NCBI GenBank assembly: GCA_005798445.1
Contig: SYJG01000448.1
Span: 1-38,349 of the forward strand
From: Planctomyces sp.
GTDB taxonomy: Bacteria; Planctomycetota; Planctomycetia; Planctomycetales; Planctomycetaceae
DNA length: 38,349 nt
Reading direction: 5' to 3'
The notes under the pieces are model-generated. The model saw only the letters and a program-made list of their open reading frames with translations, was not told the origin of the DNA and made no database searches. This document shows, piece after piece, positions 10,768 to 20,259 of this stretch (positions within the stretch are counted from its first letter, which is position 1; every line of letters starts with the position of its first letter). The position numbers and the translations under genes were made by a program.

Positions 10768-13700
10768 TTACTTTGCGGGACGAAGTTCCTTGCGCCATTT
10801 TGCGGCTTCGTCCGGCTTGTCCCAGGCGTCGTAGAGTTCGACGAGATGCTGGACGGTTTCGAGGAGGTATTTTTTGCCCCAGGGCGGGAGCAGTTCTCGG
10901 CTTTTGGTGAAGCCCTGATAGGCGGCCAGCAATAGCGGCTCGGCGGCGGCGTGCTTTTGTTGGCCGAGCAAGCTGGCAGCGAGCCGCATTTGGTCGAGGC
11001 TGTGACCCCAGTTATCGGGCTGCTTGGCCGCGTCGATGACGAGTGCCTCGCGCAGCAGCGGTTCGGCGTCGGCGAAGCGTTCTTGACGAATCAGCGTCTC
11101 GGCCAGTTCGCCCAGTGTCTGTGCGACATCCAGATGTTCGTCACCGACCAACCGCCGCCGCGCGGTGAGCAGCTCGCGAAACGTTGACTCGGATTCGTCA
11201 AAACGTTTCAAGTCGCGATACAAAACGCCGAGGTTGTTCAGCGAAGCCAGCGTCGTGGGATGATCCGGCGTCAGATTGCGACGAAATCCTTCCAGGGCTT
11301 CGCGCCACACCGATTCGGCCTCCGTCAGCCGATTCTGGTTGTAGTAGAGCAGTCCCAAATCGAGCAGCACCGCGAGTGCCGCGGTGTGTTGCCGGCCTTG
11401 CGTGCGAGTGACGGTTTCGAGCCGCTCGCGAATCAGTTTCTCCGCTTCGTCAAAGCGGCCGCGTTCCAGCAAGAAGTTGGCGAGTCGATTCATGGAAGTG
11501 ATCGTCAGGTCGCTATTGAGTCCGGTCAGCCGCCGATGCGAGTTCAGCACATCGGTGAGCGTCCGTTCGGCTTCGTCAAAATGACCGGCCCGCCATTGCA
11601 CGAGCGCCAGGTTGCTGCGCGCGATCAGCGTGTCTTGGTTCTCCAGACCCTGTTGCTCGACGCGGGTGGCGACGACGACCTTCAGCAGCGCCGCGGCCTG
11701 CGCGAAATCGCCGTTGGTTTCGAGCAAGTTCGCCGTGTTCATCGTGAGCGTCAGCGTGTCGGGGTGCAGCGGCCCGCGCGAGCGGCGAAACCCGTCGAGC
11801 GCTTGCTGAAAATAGTCAGCCGCTTCGCGCAGCCGGCCTTGCTTCTGGTAGGTCACGCCCAAATTGTTGAGCGCCGTCAACGTCGCTTCATGATCCAAAC
11901 CGTGAACTCGACGCCCTACTTCGACCACCCCCAGCCACAGCCCTATCGCGTCGGGCTGGCCTTGATTGTCGTGCCAGTTCGCCAGCCGGTTGATAGCCAT
12001 CAACGTCTCCGCCGCTTCGGGTCCGAGACCTTTTCGGTACAACTCCAGCGCCCGCTCCAGATGCGGCCGCGCGGCGGAATACTCACCGAGCTGGCGGTAG
12101 GAATCGCCGATCGTCGAGCGAATCGCCGCCTCGACCAACGGCTCGTCGGCGAACCGCGTTCCGATCCGCTTGGCCGCACGGGCCAGCGCGTCGCGCACCG
12201 TGAGATTCGGGTTCGGCTGCTCTGCCGGATCACGTTGATTACCGAGTGCCGCCAAGGCCAAAACGTCTTCACGAAGAAAATCATTGACCGCCTTGGCGAC
12301 GGCCGCCTGCTTGTTGGCGCGATTCCGTTCGCCCGATACGGCGATCAGTGCCGTGTCCAACTTTTGCTTTTCGTTTTGCAAATCCACCAGAGCACGGTCT
12401 CGCGTCGTCAGCGCCGCGCTGATCCGCGCATAGCTGACGCCGAACATCGTCAAGCCGGCAATGACGAGCACGGCCGAGGCGATGGCCGCCGTCGTCACCG
12501 TCGCTCGGTGCCGTCGCACAAACTTGCTCGCGCGATACCACGCGCTCGGCGGCCCGGCAGCGATCGGCTCGTGGTTCAAGTAGCGCTCGATGTCCGCCGC
12601 CAGCTCGCTCACCGTCTCGTATCGCCGCGCTCGATCCTTCTCCAAGGCCTTCATCACGATCCAATCGAGATCGCCACACAGTATTCGTGACAGCGACTGC
12701 GCCGCTCCCTTCCGTAGGATGGGCACTCCTGTCCGTCCCTTGTTCGCGGCGGGCATTCCGCTCCATGTCCGTTCTTCAATCGGGACGGGCAAGAGTGCCC
12801 ATCCTACGGCGCATCGAACGCGCTGCGACGGCTTCACCGGTTCTTGATCGCGAATCGCCCGCAACATCTCCTCGAAACTCGGCCGCGATGCCGCATCCGT
12901 TTGCAACGGCGTCGCGCCGGTCAGCAGCTTGTAAAGCACGCCACCGAGCGCGTAGATGTCCGCCCGCGTGTCGATGTCGCCGTCCAGCGTGACTTGTTCA
13001 GGACTCATGTATTCCGGAGTGCCGAGCATCGCGCGAAACTCTCGCGTGGCCGACAGGTTCGCCGGCTGATGCAACGCCTTCGCAATCCCGAAGTCGATGA
13101 CCTTCGCCATCGGAGCCGAATCGCCCTCGCCGCTCACAACGAGCAAGTTCGACGGTTTCAAATCGCGATGCACGAGTCCCTTTTGATGCGCGTGCTGCAC
13201 CCCTCGGCAAACCTGCACGAACAGTCGCAGCCGATCCGGCACGCTCAGCCGCCGCGATTCGCAAAACTCGTCGATCGGCAACCCGGCGACCAACTCCATC
13301 ACGAAATAGGGCCGCCCCGCTGTCGTCGATCCCGCGTCGAGTACCGTCGCCACGTTGACATGATTCATCAACGCCAGCGCCTGCCGCTCCGCCTCGAACC
13401 GGCGGATGATCTCGCGTGAATCCATCCCCGGCTTGATGATTTTGAGAGCCACATCCCGCCGCACCGGCTCAATCTGCTCCGCGCGATACACCGCGCCGAA
13501 CCCTCCTTCGCCGATCCGTTCGACAATCCGATACCGCCCAATGACCGTCCCCGGTTGCTCGGCTGCTTCGACATTGGCTGGCGGAAACAGGCTCACCGCC
13601 GGCGTGGTCAGCACATCGTCTTGCGTGTCGTGAAACCGCAACAATTCCTCGACCGCCGACCTGAGCGTCGAGTCGCCTCCGCACGTTTCATCCAGATACG

Positions 13701-13776
13701 CTTTCCGCGCCACCGCGTCATCCAACTGAATCGCCGCGTCAAAAATCGCTTCTTCTTTGGTCGTGTCGGTACTCAT
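10768..13776 (-). CDS. Serine/threonine protein kinase with TM segment and TPR tail
   Basis: 1002 residues from the ATG at 13776; a GAGG lies 7 nt upstream, which favours this over the TTG at 13782. The kinase domain spans about 80-400: Gly loop GEGGFGAVY (89-97), catalytic Lys112 in ALKII, HRDLKPSN with Asp205, DFG with Asp228, and TPEYMSPEQ. A membrane segment lies at about 428-448. The rest (470-1000) is TPR repeats of kinesin-light-chain type. The layout is that of a membrane Hanks-type kinase with a sensing or scaffold tail. Residues 323-356 come from an inserted palindromic repeat that keeps the frame, in the loop before GDLDWIVMKALEKDR. It lies 58 bp downstream of the ECF sigma gene, a pairing common in Planctomycetes. 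Its substrate is unknown. Confidence 0.93.
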   Translation of the reverse strand: MSTDTTKEEAIFDAAIQLDDAVARKAYLDETCGGDSTLRSAVEELLRFHDTQDDVLTTPAVSLFPPANVEAAEQPGTVIGRYRIVERIGEGGFGAVYRAEQIEPVRRDVALKIIKPGMDSREIIRRFEAERQALALMNHVNVATVLDAGSTTAGRPYFVMELVAGLPIDEFCESRRLSVPDRLRLFVQVCRGVQHAHQKGLVHRDLKPSNLLVVSGEGDSAPMAKVIDFGIAKALHQPANLSATREFRAMLGTPEYMSPEQVTLDGDIDTRADIYALGGVLYKLLTGATPLQTDAASRPSFEEMLRAIRDQEPVKPSQRVRCAVGWALLPVPIEERTWSGMPAANKGRTGVPILRKGAAQSLSRILCGDLDWIVMKALEKDRARRYETVSELAADIERYLNHEPIAAGPPSAWYRASKFVRRHRATVTTAAIASAVLVIAGLTMFGVSYARISAALTTRDRALVDLQNEKQKLDTALIAVSGERNRANKQAAVAKAVNDFLREDVLALAALGNQRDPAEQPNPNLTVRDALARAAKRIGTRFADEPLVEAAIRSTIGDSYRQLGEYSAARPHLERALELYRKGLGPEAAETLMAINRLANWHDNQGQPDAIGLWLGVVEVGRRVHGLDHEATLTALNNLGVTYQKQGRLREAADYFQQALDGFRRSRGPLHPDTLTLTMNTANLLETNGDFAQAAALLKVVVATRVEQQGLENQDTLIARSNLALVQWRAGHFDEAERTLTDVLNSHRRLTGLNSDLTITSMNRLANFLLERGRFDEAEKLIRERLETVTRTQGRQHTAALAVLLDLGLLYYNQNRLTEAESVWREALEGFRRNLTPDHPTTLASLNNLGVLYRDLKRFDESESTFRELLTARRRLVGDEHLDVAQTLGELAETLIRQERFADAEPLLREALVIDAAKQPDNWGHSLDQMRLAASLLGQQKHAAAEPLLLAAYQGFTKSRELLPPWGKKYLLETVQHLVELYDAWDKPDEAAKWRKELRPAK
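12712..12809. repeat. Palindromic repeat inserted in frame in the kinase gene
   Basis: The arms start CCGTAGGATGGGCACTC and match over 28 bp with two differences, joined by about 42 bases. On the coding strand it is read as AVGWALLPVP...RTGVPILRK. The same peptide flavour is familiar from planctomycete proteins carrying this dispersed element. It replaces or extends a variable loop and leaves the flanking kinase motifs intact. Confidence 0.85.
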
Positions 13777-13834
13777 GTGCAATCCTCAAAGAGAAGCTCA
13801 CAAGCACTCATGCGCCGTTTCATCGAAACCTGGA

Positions 13835-14440
13835 TCAAAAATCGCCGGAGGATGGCTCGTCACCCTTGCTGATCTCCCGCAGGAGCCACGCACGGGCATA
13901 GGCCCAATATCGTTTGACGGTCGGCGTCGAGATTTCCAGCGCAGCCGCCGTCTCATCAATGCTCAGCCCGGCAAAGTAGCGGAGTTTGACGACTTCCGCT
14001 TTCATTTTGTCCTGGGCTTCCAACTTCGCCAGCGCGTCGTCGAGCGCCAGGATTTCTTCCGACGGCGGCTCAACAGAAATCTCGGCCACCTCCAATTCGA
14101 CTCGGCGGAAATCACCACCTCGTTTGATCCGCTGTTTGCGCCGAGCCTGCTCAACCAGAATCCGCCGCATCGCTTCGGCCGCCGCACCAAAGAAATGTCT
14201 GCGCGAATTCCACACGGGAGACACGTTCGGCCCAACCCCTGGCTGTCCCGTCCCGCCGAGCAACCGCAAATAGACTTCATGCACCAGCGCCGTGGCCTGC
14301 AACGTCTGCCCCGGCGTTTCGCGAGCCAACGCCGCGTTGGCCAGCCGCCGCAGCTCGTCGTACACAATCGGCAACAGCTCTTCGGCGGCTTGGGGATGGC
14401 CCCGATCAATCTCAGCCAGCAGTTTCGTGACGTCGTTCAT
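13835..14440 (-). CDS. RNA polymerase ECF-type sigma factor
   Basis: 201 residues from the ATG at 14440 (MNDVTKLLAEIDRG). The frame is open further upstream but that part overlaps the end of glnA. The Sigma70 region 2 part (about 10-90) contains LLPIVYDELRRLA and TALVHEVYLRLLG. The region 4 part (about 140-195) contains VVKLRYFAGLSIDETAAAL and a helix-turn-helix. The pattern fits the ECF subfamily common in Planctomycetes and Acidobacteria (TIGR02999 type). No anti-sigma gene is present. The kinase directly downstream is the likely functional partner. No strong Shine-Dalgarno is visible before the chosen start. Confidence 0.9.
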   Translation of the reverse strand: MNDVTKLLAEIDRGHPQAAEELLPIVYDELRRLANAALARETPGQTLQATALVHEVYLRLLGGTGQPGVGPNVSPVWNSRRHFFGAAAEAMRRILVEQARRKQRIKRGGDFRRVELEVAEISVEPPSEEILALDDALAKLEAQDKMKAEVVKLRYFAGLSIDETAAALEISTPTVKRYWAYARAWLLREISKGDEPSSGDF

Positions 14441-14558
14441 GGACCGTTGCGACTCCGCATGAGTGCCGCGTCCGGCGACAAATTTCGGGTCGTCGCGGAA
14501 ATCGAGAGACTTCCGTCCGACTTCGCAGAAGACTTTCAACTTTGACGCGCCCGCAGAC

Positions 14559-15971
14559 TCAAGCGTCGTAGTACATGGTGAACTCAAATGGATGCGGTCG
14601 TTGACGGAGAGCATCGACTTCATTCGTCGTCTTGTACCAAATCCAAGTGTCGATCACGTCTTCGGTGAAGACGTCACCCTTCAAGAGGAACTCATGATCG
14701 CGGCGGAGTACAGCGAGGGATTCGTCCAACGACGAAGGGACTTTCGGGACGGACTTCAACTCTTCTGGTTCGAGGTCGTACAAGTCCTTGTCGAACGGCG
14801 GGCCAGGATGTGTCCGATTTTGGATTCCATCGAGCGCGGCCATCAGCACCGCGCTCATCGCGAGGTAGCCGTTGCACGAGGCGTCGGGGATGCGGAACTC
14901 GATCCGGCGGCTTTCGGGGTTCGGATTGTGAACCGGGATGCGAATGGCGGCCGAGCGGTTGCGGTAGCTGTATGCCAGATTGATCGGAGCCTCGAAGCCG
15001 GGGACGAGCCGCTTGTAGCTGTTCGTCGTCGGGCAGCAGAACGCCATCAACGCCGGCCCGTGTTTTAGAATCCCGCCGATCGCGCACATCGCCAGATCGC
15101 TGAGTCCTCCGTAACCGGAACCAGCGAACAACGGTGAACCGTTCTTGAACAGCGAGAAGTGCAGATGCAGGCCAGAACCGTTGTCGTTCCAAAGCGGCTT
15201 GGGCATGAAGGTCGCCGACTTGCCGTGTCGCGCGGCGACGTTCTTCACGAGGTACTTATAGAGCAGCAGGTTGTCGGCGGTGCGCAGCAGCGGAGCGTAG
15301 CGCATGTCGACTTCGCACTGGCCGGCAGTCGCGACTTCGTGGTGCTGCCCTTCGACCTCGATGCCGCACTCCATCAGCTTGAGCATGATTTCGGTGCGCA
15401 AGTCTTGCAGCGTGTCGGCGGGCGGCGTCGGGAAGTAGCCCTCCTTGAAACGAATCTGATAGCCGGCATTCGGTCCCGTCGAGCCTTTTCCGCGGTTCCA
15501 TTGACCCTCGACGCTGTCGATGTGGTAGTACGCCTCGTGTTCGTTCTGATCGAAGCGGACGTCGTCAAAAACGAAGAACTCAGCGGCAGGTCCGAAATTG
15601 GCGACGTCAGCGACGCCGGTTTGCAACATGTAGTTCGTCGCCTTGCGAGCTACGTTTCGTGGGTCGCGAGGGTAATCCTGCCGAGTGGTCGGGTCTTGGA
15701 TGTTGCAGGTCATCGCCAACGTCTGGCTGAGGAACGGATCGACGATCGCGGTCTCGGCGACAGGGACCAGCAGCATGTCGCTCTCGTTGATCGACTGCCA
15801 ACCACGCAGCGAGCTGCCGTTGAAGCCAAAGCCGTCCTCGAAACTGCGTTCCTTCAGGATCTTGCAGGGGATCGTGACATGTTTTTGAGTCCCTGGAAAA
15901 TCCATAAAGCGCAAGTCGATCGCCTGGATTTCCCGTTCACGGCAGAGAGCCAGCACTTCGCGCGGTGTCAT
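14559..15971 (-). CDS. glnA: Glutamine synthetase, type I
   Basis: 470 residues from the ATG at 15971 (MTPREVLAL), the usual GSI length; the longer open frame upstream has no family similarity. It makes glutamine from glutamate, ammonia and ATP in the cytoplasm. Visible landmarks are FMDFPGTQKH, GFNGSSLRGW, AAEFFVFDD, the NDNGSGLHLHFSLFKNG ATP/metal region, the NRSAAIRIP segment and DLYDLEPEE. Tyr398 in that last motif matches the adenylylation site of the GSI-beta group, so control by adenylylation is possible. No glnB or ntrBC neighbour is present. A divergent 66-residue gene starts 351 bases upstream. Confidence 0.97.
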   Translation of the reverse strand: MTPREVLALCREREIQAIDLRFMDFPGTQKHVTIPCKILKERSFEDGFGFNGSSLRGWQSINESDMLLVPVAETAIVDPFLSQTLAMTCNIQDPTTRQDYPRDPRNVARKATNYMLQTGVADVANFGPAAEFFVFDDVRFDQNEHEAYYHIDSVEGQWNRGKGSTGPNAGYQIRFKEGYFPTPPADTLQDLRTEIMLKLMECGIEVEGQHHEVATAGQCEVDMRYAPLLRTADNLLLYKYLVKNVAARHGKSATFMPKPLWNDNGSGLHLHFSLFKNGSPLFAGSGYGGLSDLAMCAIGGILKHGPALMAFCCPTTNSYKRLVPGFEAPINLAYSYRNRSAAIRIPVHNPNPESRRIEFRIPDASCNGYLAMSAVLMAALDGIQNRTHPGPPFDKDLYDLEPEELKSVPKVPSSLDESLAVLRRDHEFLLKGDVFTEDVIDTWIWYKTTNEVDALRQRPHPFEFTMYYDA

Positions 15972-16322
15972 CGGTCGAGTCCCAATCCCAGGTGTCTGAC
16001 GAGGTGGCGTATCGTAACGGCCAGCGAGAAGGAATGAAGAATGCCGAGCCAAGCTGCTCAGGCAAACCCTGCCGACGACGCCCGAAACGGCGACCGTTCC
16101 CGGCACAGCGGCTGTGCGCATCCTCCGGTCAACGGCGGGACTTGCCGGTCTAATTCGGCCAGAGAACAGAGTCGATGGCAAGCCCGCAATCCAAGCTGGA
16201 CGATGAATCTGCCCGGTTGAGAAGCCCGAATTGCACCGATATCATCTCGGCCCGTCGGAGGCTGCCGCCGCCACCGAATTTGCCGAACATGCGGCGAGAC
16301 ACTCGTCGTTAAGGTTTTCCGA
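15972..16322. promoter_or_regulatory. Divergent intergenic region between glnA and the small-protein gene
   Basis: 351 bases separate two divergent genes, so promoters for both must lie here or close by. I saw no clear sigma-70 or sigma-54 (TGGCAC-N5-TTGC) box, riboswitch or terminator. An AAGG about 8 bases before the ATG at 16323 can serve as ribosome binding site. Confidence 0.45.
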
Positions 16323-16523
16323 ATGAGCGAATCAATCACCCTGGAGCTGACCAAAGACCAAAAGGAGATCCTCTTAAAGGGTCTTCGCTTTGTGCGTAGC
16401 TCGATCATGCTGGACATCAACGATCTGCCGACCAACGAGTCGGAAGACGAACGCCGCGCGAATCTTCGCCAAGTGACGGAGTTGGCCGAGCACGTCAATC
16501 GCGCTCCGGTTATGGCGCACTGA
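16323..16523 (+). CDS. Small hypothetical protein, 66 residues
   Basis: [20 protein letters not shown]... is mostly charged and helical, with no signal peptide or membrane segment. The Leu/Lys-rich start and an acidic middle (NESEDERR) suggest a small cytoplasmic protein. It has an AAGG before its ATG and ends 5 bases before the KAS III gene, so the two are likely co-transcribed. I do not recognise the family. Confidence 0.7.
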   Translation: MSESITLELTKDQKEILLKGLRFVRSSIMLDINDLPTNESEDERRANLRQVTELAEHVNRAPVMAH

Positions 16524-16528
16524 GCACA

Positions 16529-17581
16529 ATGCTTTACGAGCACGTTTGCGTCGAGAGTCTCGCCTACGAATTGCCGCCGCACGTCGTCACGTCCGACGAC
16601 ATCGAGCAGCAACTCGCTCCGGTTTATGAACGACTTGGTTTGCCGTTCGGCCGGCTCGAACTGATGACCGGCATCCGCGAACGTCGCTTCTTTGATCGGG
16701 GCGTGAAGCCGAGTCAAATCAGCTCGATCACCGCTCGCAAGGCGCTCGAAGCTTCGGCACTGAAGCCCGAAGACATCGGCCTGCTTGTTCACGGTTCGGT
16801 GTGCCGCGATCAACTTGAACCGGCGACCGCCAGTGGTGTCCATCACGCGGTCGGACTTCCGAAGACCGCCTCGATTCTGGATGTCAGCAATGCGTGCCTC
16901 GGATTGCTCAACGGGATGCTCGTGCTGGCGAACATGATCGAACTCGGACAGGTCCGAGCCGGCATCGTGGTCGGGACAGAAGACGGACGCGATCTTGTCG
17001 AAGGGACGATCCACTCGCTGTTGAATAGCCCGGATGTGACTCGGCAGAGCATCAAGCTCGACTTCGCATCGCTGACGATTGGATCGGGTTCGGCAGCGAT
17101 CGTGCTTTGTCATCGAGACCTCAGCCGCAGCGGCCACCGTTTGCTCGGCGGAGTCTGTTTGACGGACACCAGCCACCACGAACTCTGCGCCGGCGGCGTC
17201 GAGGCCGTCACTGCCGATGGCCGACCGCGCATGCAGACCGACTCCGAAGCGTTGCTGCACGCGGGCATCGAATTGGCCGGAGCAACCTGGGATCGCTTCC
17301 AAGCCGAACTCGGCTGGCCAGCGACCGACGTCGACAAAGTCTTCACGCACCAAGTCGGCAAAGCCCATCGCAAACGACTGCTGGACCGATTGGGCCTGTC
17401 GGCGGAGATCGACTTCCCAACCGTCGAGTTCATCGGCAACACGGGAGCCGTCGCGCTGCCAACCGCTTTCGCCCTCGGCGTCGAACGCGGGCACGTCGCA
17501 CCCGGTGACCGAGTCGCGCTATTGGGCATCGGCAGCGGCCTGAGTTCGATCATGCTGGGAATCGAGTGGAACGCCGTCTAA
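16529..17581 (+). CDS. 3-oxoacyl-ACP synthase III family protein (KAS III / OleA-like)
   Basis: 350 residues of the thiolase fold. Catalytic Cys123 lies in [12 protein letters not shown], His274 in FTHQVGKAH and Asn304 in [12 protein letters not shown], the Cys-His-Asn triad of KAS III enzymes. The family condenses an acyl-CoA with malonyl-ACP (FabH) or joins two acyl chains head to head (OleA). The [11 protein letters not shown] start and [11 protein letters not shown] active site fit the broader KAS III / OleA-like group rather than classical FabH. No oleBCD genes are adjacent, so the substrate is not settled. Its stop codon is the first part of an inverted repeat (17579-17667). Confidence 0.85.
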   Translation: MLYEHVCVESLAYELPPHVVTSDDIEQQLAPVYERLGLPFGRLELMTGIRERRFFDRGVKPSQISSITARKALEASALKPEDIGLLVHGSVCRDQLEPATASGVHHAVGLPKTASILDVSNACLGLLNGMLVLANMIELGQVRAGIVVGTEDGRDLVEGTIHSLLNSPDVTRQSIKLDFASLTIGSGSAAIVLCHRDLSRSGHRLLGGVCLTDTSHHELCAGGVEAVTADGRPRMQTDSEALLHAGIELAGATWDRFQAELGWPATDVDKVFTHQVGKAHRKRLLDRLGLSAEIDFPTVEFIGNTGAVALPTAFALGVERGHVAPGDRVALLGIGSGLSSIMLGIEWNAV

Positions 17582-17667
17582 CCCACAGCGCCAGCGAGGG
17601 CGGACGCTTCCCGAAACTCCGATTTCAAATCCACTGGAGCGCTCGCCCTCGCTGGCGCTTCGGGTTA
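17579..17667. repeat. Inverted repeat overlapping the KAS III stop codon
   Basis: The arms read TAACCC(AC/GA)AGCGCCAGCGAGGGCG and pair over about 24 bp with two differences. The left arm starts in the TAA stop codon. The AGCGCCAGCGAGGGCG core is a dispersed element I recognise from planctomycete genomes. It could end or stabilise the KAS III transcript. It lies 53 bases before the DUF1549 gene. Confidence 0.8.
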
Positions 17668-17720
17668 GTGTGTCGAGCATCCGAAATCCGTCCGGCAAAG
17701 CCGATTGAGGAACCGCTGGA

Positions 17721-20217
17721 ATGAGTCGAGTCTTTGGCTTTGGTTTGTCTGTCATCGCGATCTGCTCGTGGACCTCGTTGCGCGCAGAAGAGCCAACCAC
17801 CGATCCCGAAGCGATCAAATTCTTCGAGTCGAAAGTTCGCCCGGTGCTGGTTGCGAGATGCTTGAAGTGCCACGGCGAGGCTCAGCAAAAGGGTCAACTG
17901 CGACTCGATTCGCGCGAAGCCGTTCTGAAAGGTGGCGAGAGCGGTGAAATCGTCATTAGCGGCAAGCCGGCCGAGAGTCTGCTCATCGAAGCAATCAACC
18001 GGACGGGCCTTGAAATGCCGCCCGATGCGCCGTTGAAGGAAAACGAAATCGCCGCGCTGACCGAATGGGTGCGACGCGGCCTGCCGTGGCCGACCGACAA
18101 TGGCAAGTCGCGAATCCTCACGCCTGGCGGCAAAGGAATCACCGAAGCCGACAAGCAATACTGGGCCTTCCAGCGGATCCGCGATCCAGCCGTCCCCGAT
18201 TTGAAATCAGAAATTTCAAATCTGAAATTTCAGATCCGCAATCCCATCGATCACTTCATCGTCGCGAAACTTTCTGCCGACGGATTCACCCCCGCCCCCG
18301 AAGCCGACCGCCGCACGTTGATCCGACGTCTGACATTCGACCTCACCGGCCTCCCACCAACTCCCGTCGAGATTGCCGAGTTTGAAAGCGACTCGCGCGA
18401 CGATGCCTACGAGCAACTCGTTGATCGGTTGCTCGACAGTCCGGCCTACGGTGAGCGTTGGGCGCGGCATTGGCTCGACCTCGTCCGCTACGCCGAGTCC
18501 GACGGCTATCGCAAGGACGACTATCGGCCACACGCCTGGCGGTATCGCGATTACGTCATCCGCTCGTTCCAAACCGACAAGCCGTTCGACCGCTTCGTGC
18601 GGGAGCAAATCGCCGGCGACGAGATCGACCCCAACAACCCAGACGCCCTCGCCGCGACCGGTTACTTGCGGCTGTCGCTCTACGAATACAACCAACGCGA
18701 CGCACGGACGCAGTGGAACGAAATCCTCAATGACATCACCGACGTGACCGGTGACGTGTTCCTCGGATTCGGCATGGGCTGCGCGCGGTGTCACGATCAC
18801 AAGTTTGATCCAATCTTGCAGAAGGATTATTTCCGTCTGCGAGCCTTCTTCGCGGGCATCCTGCCTCAAGACGCTCAGCCGCTGGCGACCAAATCCGAGA
18901 TCGAAGCTCACCAAGCCAAGCTGTCCGAGTGGGAAGCGAAGACCGCCGACATCCGCACAAAGCTGGCCGAACTCGAAGCACCTCATCTCGCCAAGCTGAA
19001 AGCCAGCGCGATCTTCAAGTTTCCAGCGGAGATTCAAGCGATCCTCAAGACGGATGACGTCGGCAAGTTGGCACCACTCGACCGGCAGCTTTACGACTTG
19101 GCCTACCGCCAAGTGCAGTACGAGCACGATCAAATCGGAGCGAAGCTCAAGGACGACTCCAAAAAGAAATGGGACGAACTGCGAGCGGAATTGAAAAAGT
19201 TCGACGACTTCAAGCCCGCCCCGTTGCCGACCGGCTACGCCGTCGCGGACGTCGGCCCCATCGCGCCGCCGACGGTGATTCCCGGCGACAAATCCGAGAC
19301 CGACATCGTTCCGGGGTTGCTCTCCGTGCTCGACGATTCGCCAGCCACGATTATGCCGGCTCCGAACGCGCCGCAGTCCACCGGTCGGCGAACCACGTTG
19401 GCCCGTTGGCTGACCTCGCCCGACAATCCGCTCACGCCGCGCGTGATGGTCAATCGCATCTGGCAGTACCACTTCGGCAAAGGCTTGGTCGCAACCACCA
19501 GCGACTTCGGCCGCCTCGGCGAATCGCCAAGTCACCCAGAGTTGTTGGATTGGTTGGCCAGCCGCTTCGCCGGCCGCGCTCGGCGCGGGACTCACTCCCT
19601 GGTCCTTCAAATCGCTGCATCGACTGATCGTCACGTCCGCGACGTATCGGCAGTCGGCGACGAATCCGAACGCCGAGCAGCAACAACTCAAAGACCCAAC
19701 GAACCGCTTGCTGTGGCGAGCGAACATTCGCCGGCTCGATGCCGAACAAATCCGAGACTCGCTGCTGTTGGTCGCCGGCAAGCTGGATGCGACGTCAGGT
19801 GGGCCGAGCGTTCCGGCCTCGAAGCCACGACGTTCGATCTTCACCGAGCAGCGTCGCAACTCGCCCGATGCGCTGCTGGACGTCTTCGATTCCGCAGACG
19901 GTTTTTCGAGCACTCCCGAACGCAACGTGACCACGACGCCGACTCAAGCGTTGCTGATGATCAACAGCAAAGATTCGCTCGCCCATGCCGCGGAGTTCGC
20001 TCGACGAGTGCAATCCGAAGCGGGCAGCGAACGCGATGCGCAAATCATCGTCGCCCACCGCTTGGCCTTTGGACGAGAACCGAACGTCACGGAACTCAGC
20101 GCTGCGACCGAGTTCCTCAATCGGCAAGCGGCTCGCAATGCGGCCGCAGCGTCGTCCACTCTGACCGACTTCTGCCAGGTGCTGTTGAACTCCAATGAGT
20201 TTCTGTACGTCGACTGA
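17721..20217 (+). CDS. DUF1549/DUF1553 planctomycete cytochrome c-type protein (frameshifted)
   Basis: Starts at the ATG 17721 with a signal peptide ending near residue 22 (LRAEE). A PSCyt1-type haem site CLKCH is at residues 47-51, and CARCHDHKFDP gives a second possible site. DUF1549 spans about 165-375 (ALxRRLTFDLTGLPP-type start), and DUF1553 starts near 560. The frame changes near 19565-19600. Up to ELLDWLASRFA the first frame is right; from PWSFKSLHRLIVTSATYRQS the true C-terminus is in the next frame and ends at 20217 (SNEFLYVD). The first frame runs on as nonsense to 20198. One extra base would explain this. Members are exported proteins, usually next to a DUF1501 gene, which is absent here. 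Residues near 160-176 come from an inserted AT-rich repeat. Confidence 0.85.
18198..18236. repeat. AT-rich palindromic mini-repeat inside the DUF1549 gene
   Basis: GATTTGAAAT (18198) pairs with ATTTCAAATC (18213-18222), and CTGAAATTTCAG at 18222-18233 is a perfect 12-base palindrome. It is much more AT-rich than its surroundings and is read in frame as LKSEISNLKFQIRN. Similar sequence lies upstream of hpnH. Confidence 0.75.
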
Positions 20218-20222
20218 CTTCG

Positions 20223-20242
20223 TCGGGGAATCATCCCGCCGA
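20223..20242. terminator. Possible bidirectional hairpin between convergent genes
   Basis: TCGGGGA and TCCCGCCGA can pair over 7 bp with a two-base bulge and a four-base loop. It lies in the 42-base gap between the convergent DUF1549 and usp genes. There is no clear T-run, so a terminator role is tentative. Confidence 0.3.
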
Positions 20243-20259
20243 TACCCTTGCATCTCGAT

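Noticed and set aside
11260-12690. Plus-strand open frame opposite the kinase gene
   Set aside because: It mirrors the TPR region. The minus strand has full kinase motifs and a TPR tail.
16058-17494. Minus-strand open frame of 478 codons opposite the KAS III gene
   Set aside because: The plus strand carries the catalytic Cys, His and Asn motifs and a fitting length; the minus reading has no family pattern.
18216-19934. Minus-strand open frame of 572 codons opposite the DUF1549 gene
   Set aside because: It is a composition shadow; the plus strand has signal peptide, CxxCH and DUF1549/1553 motifs.
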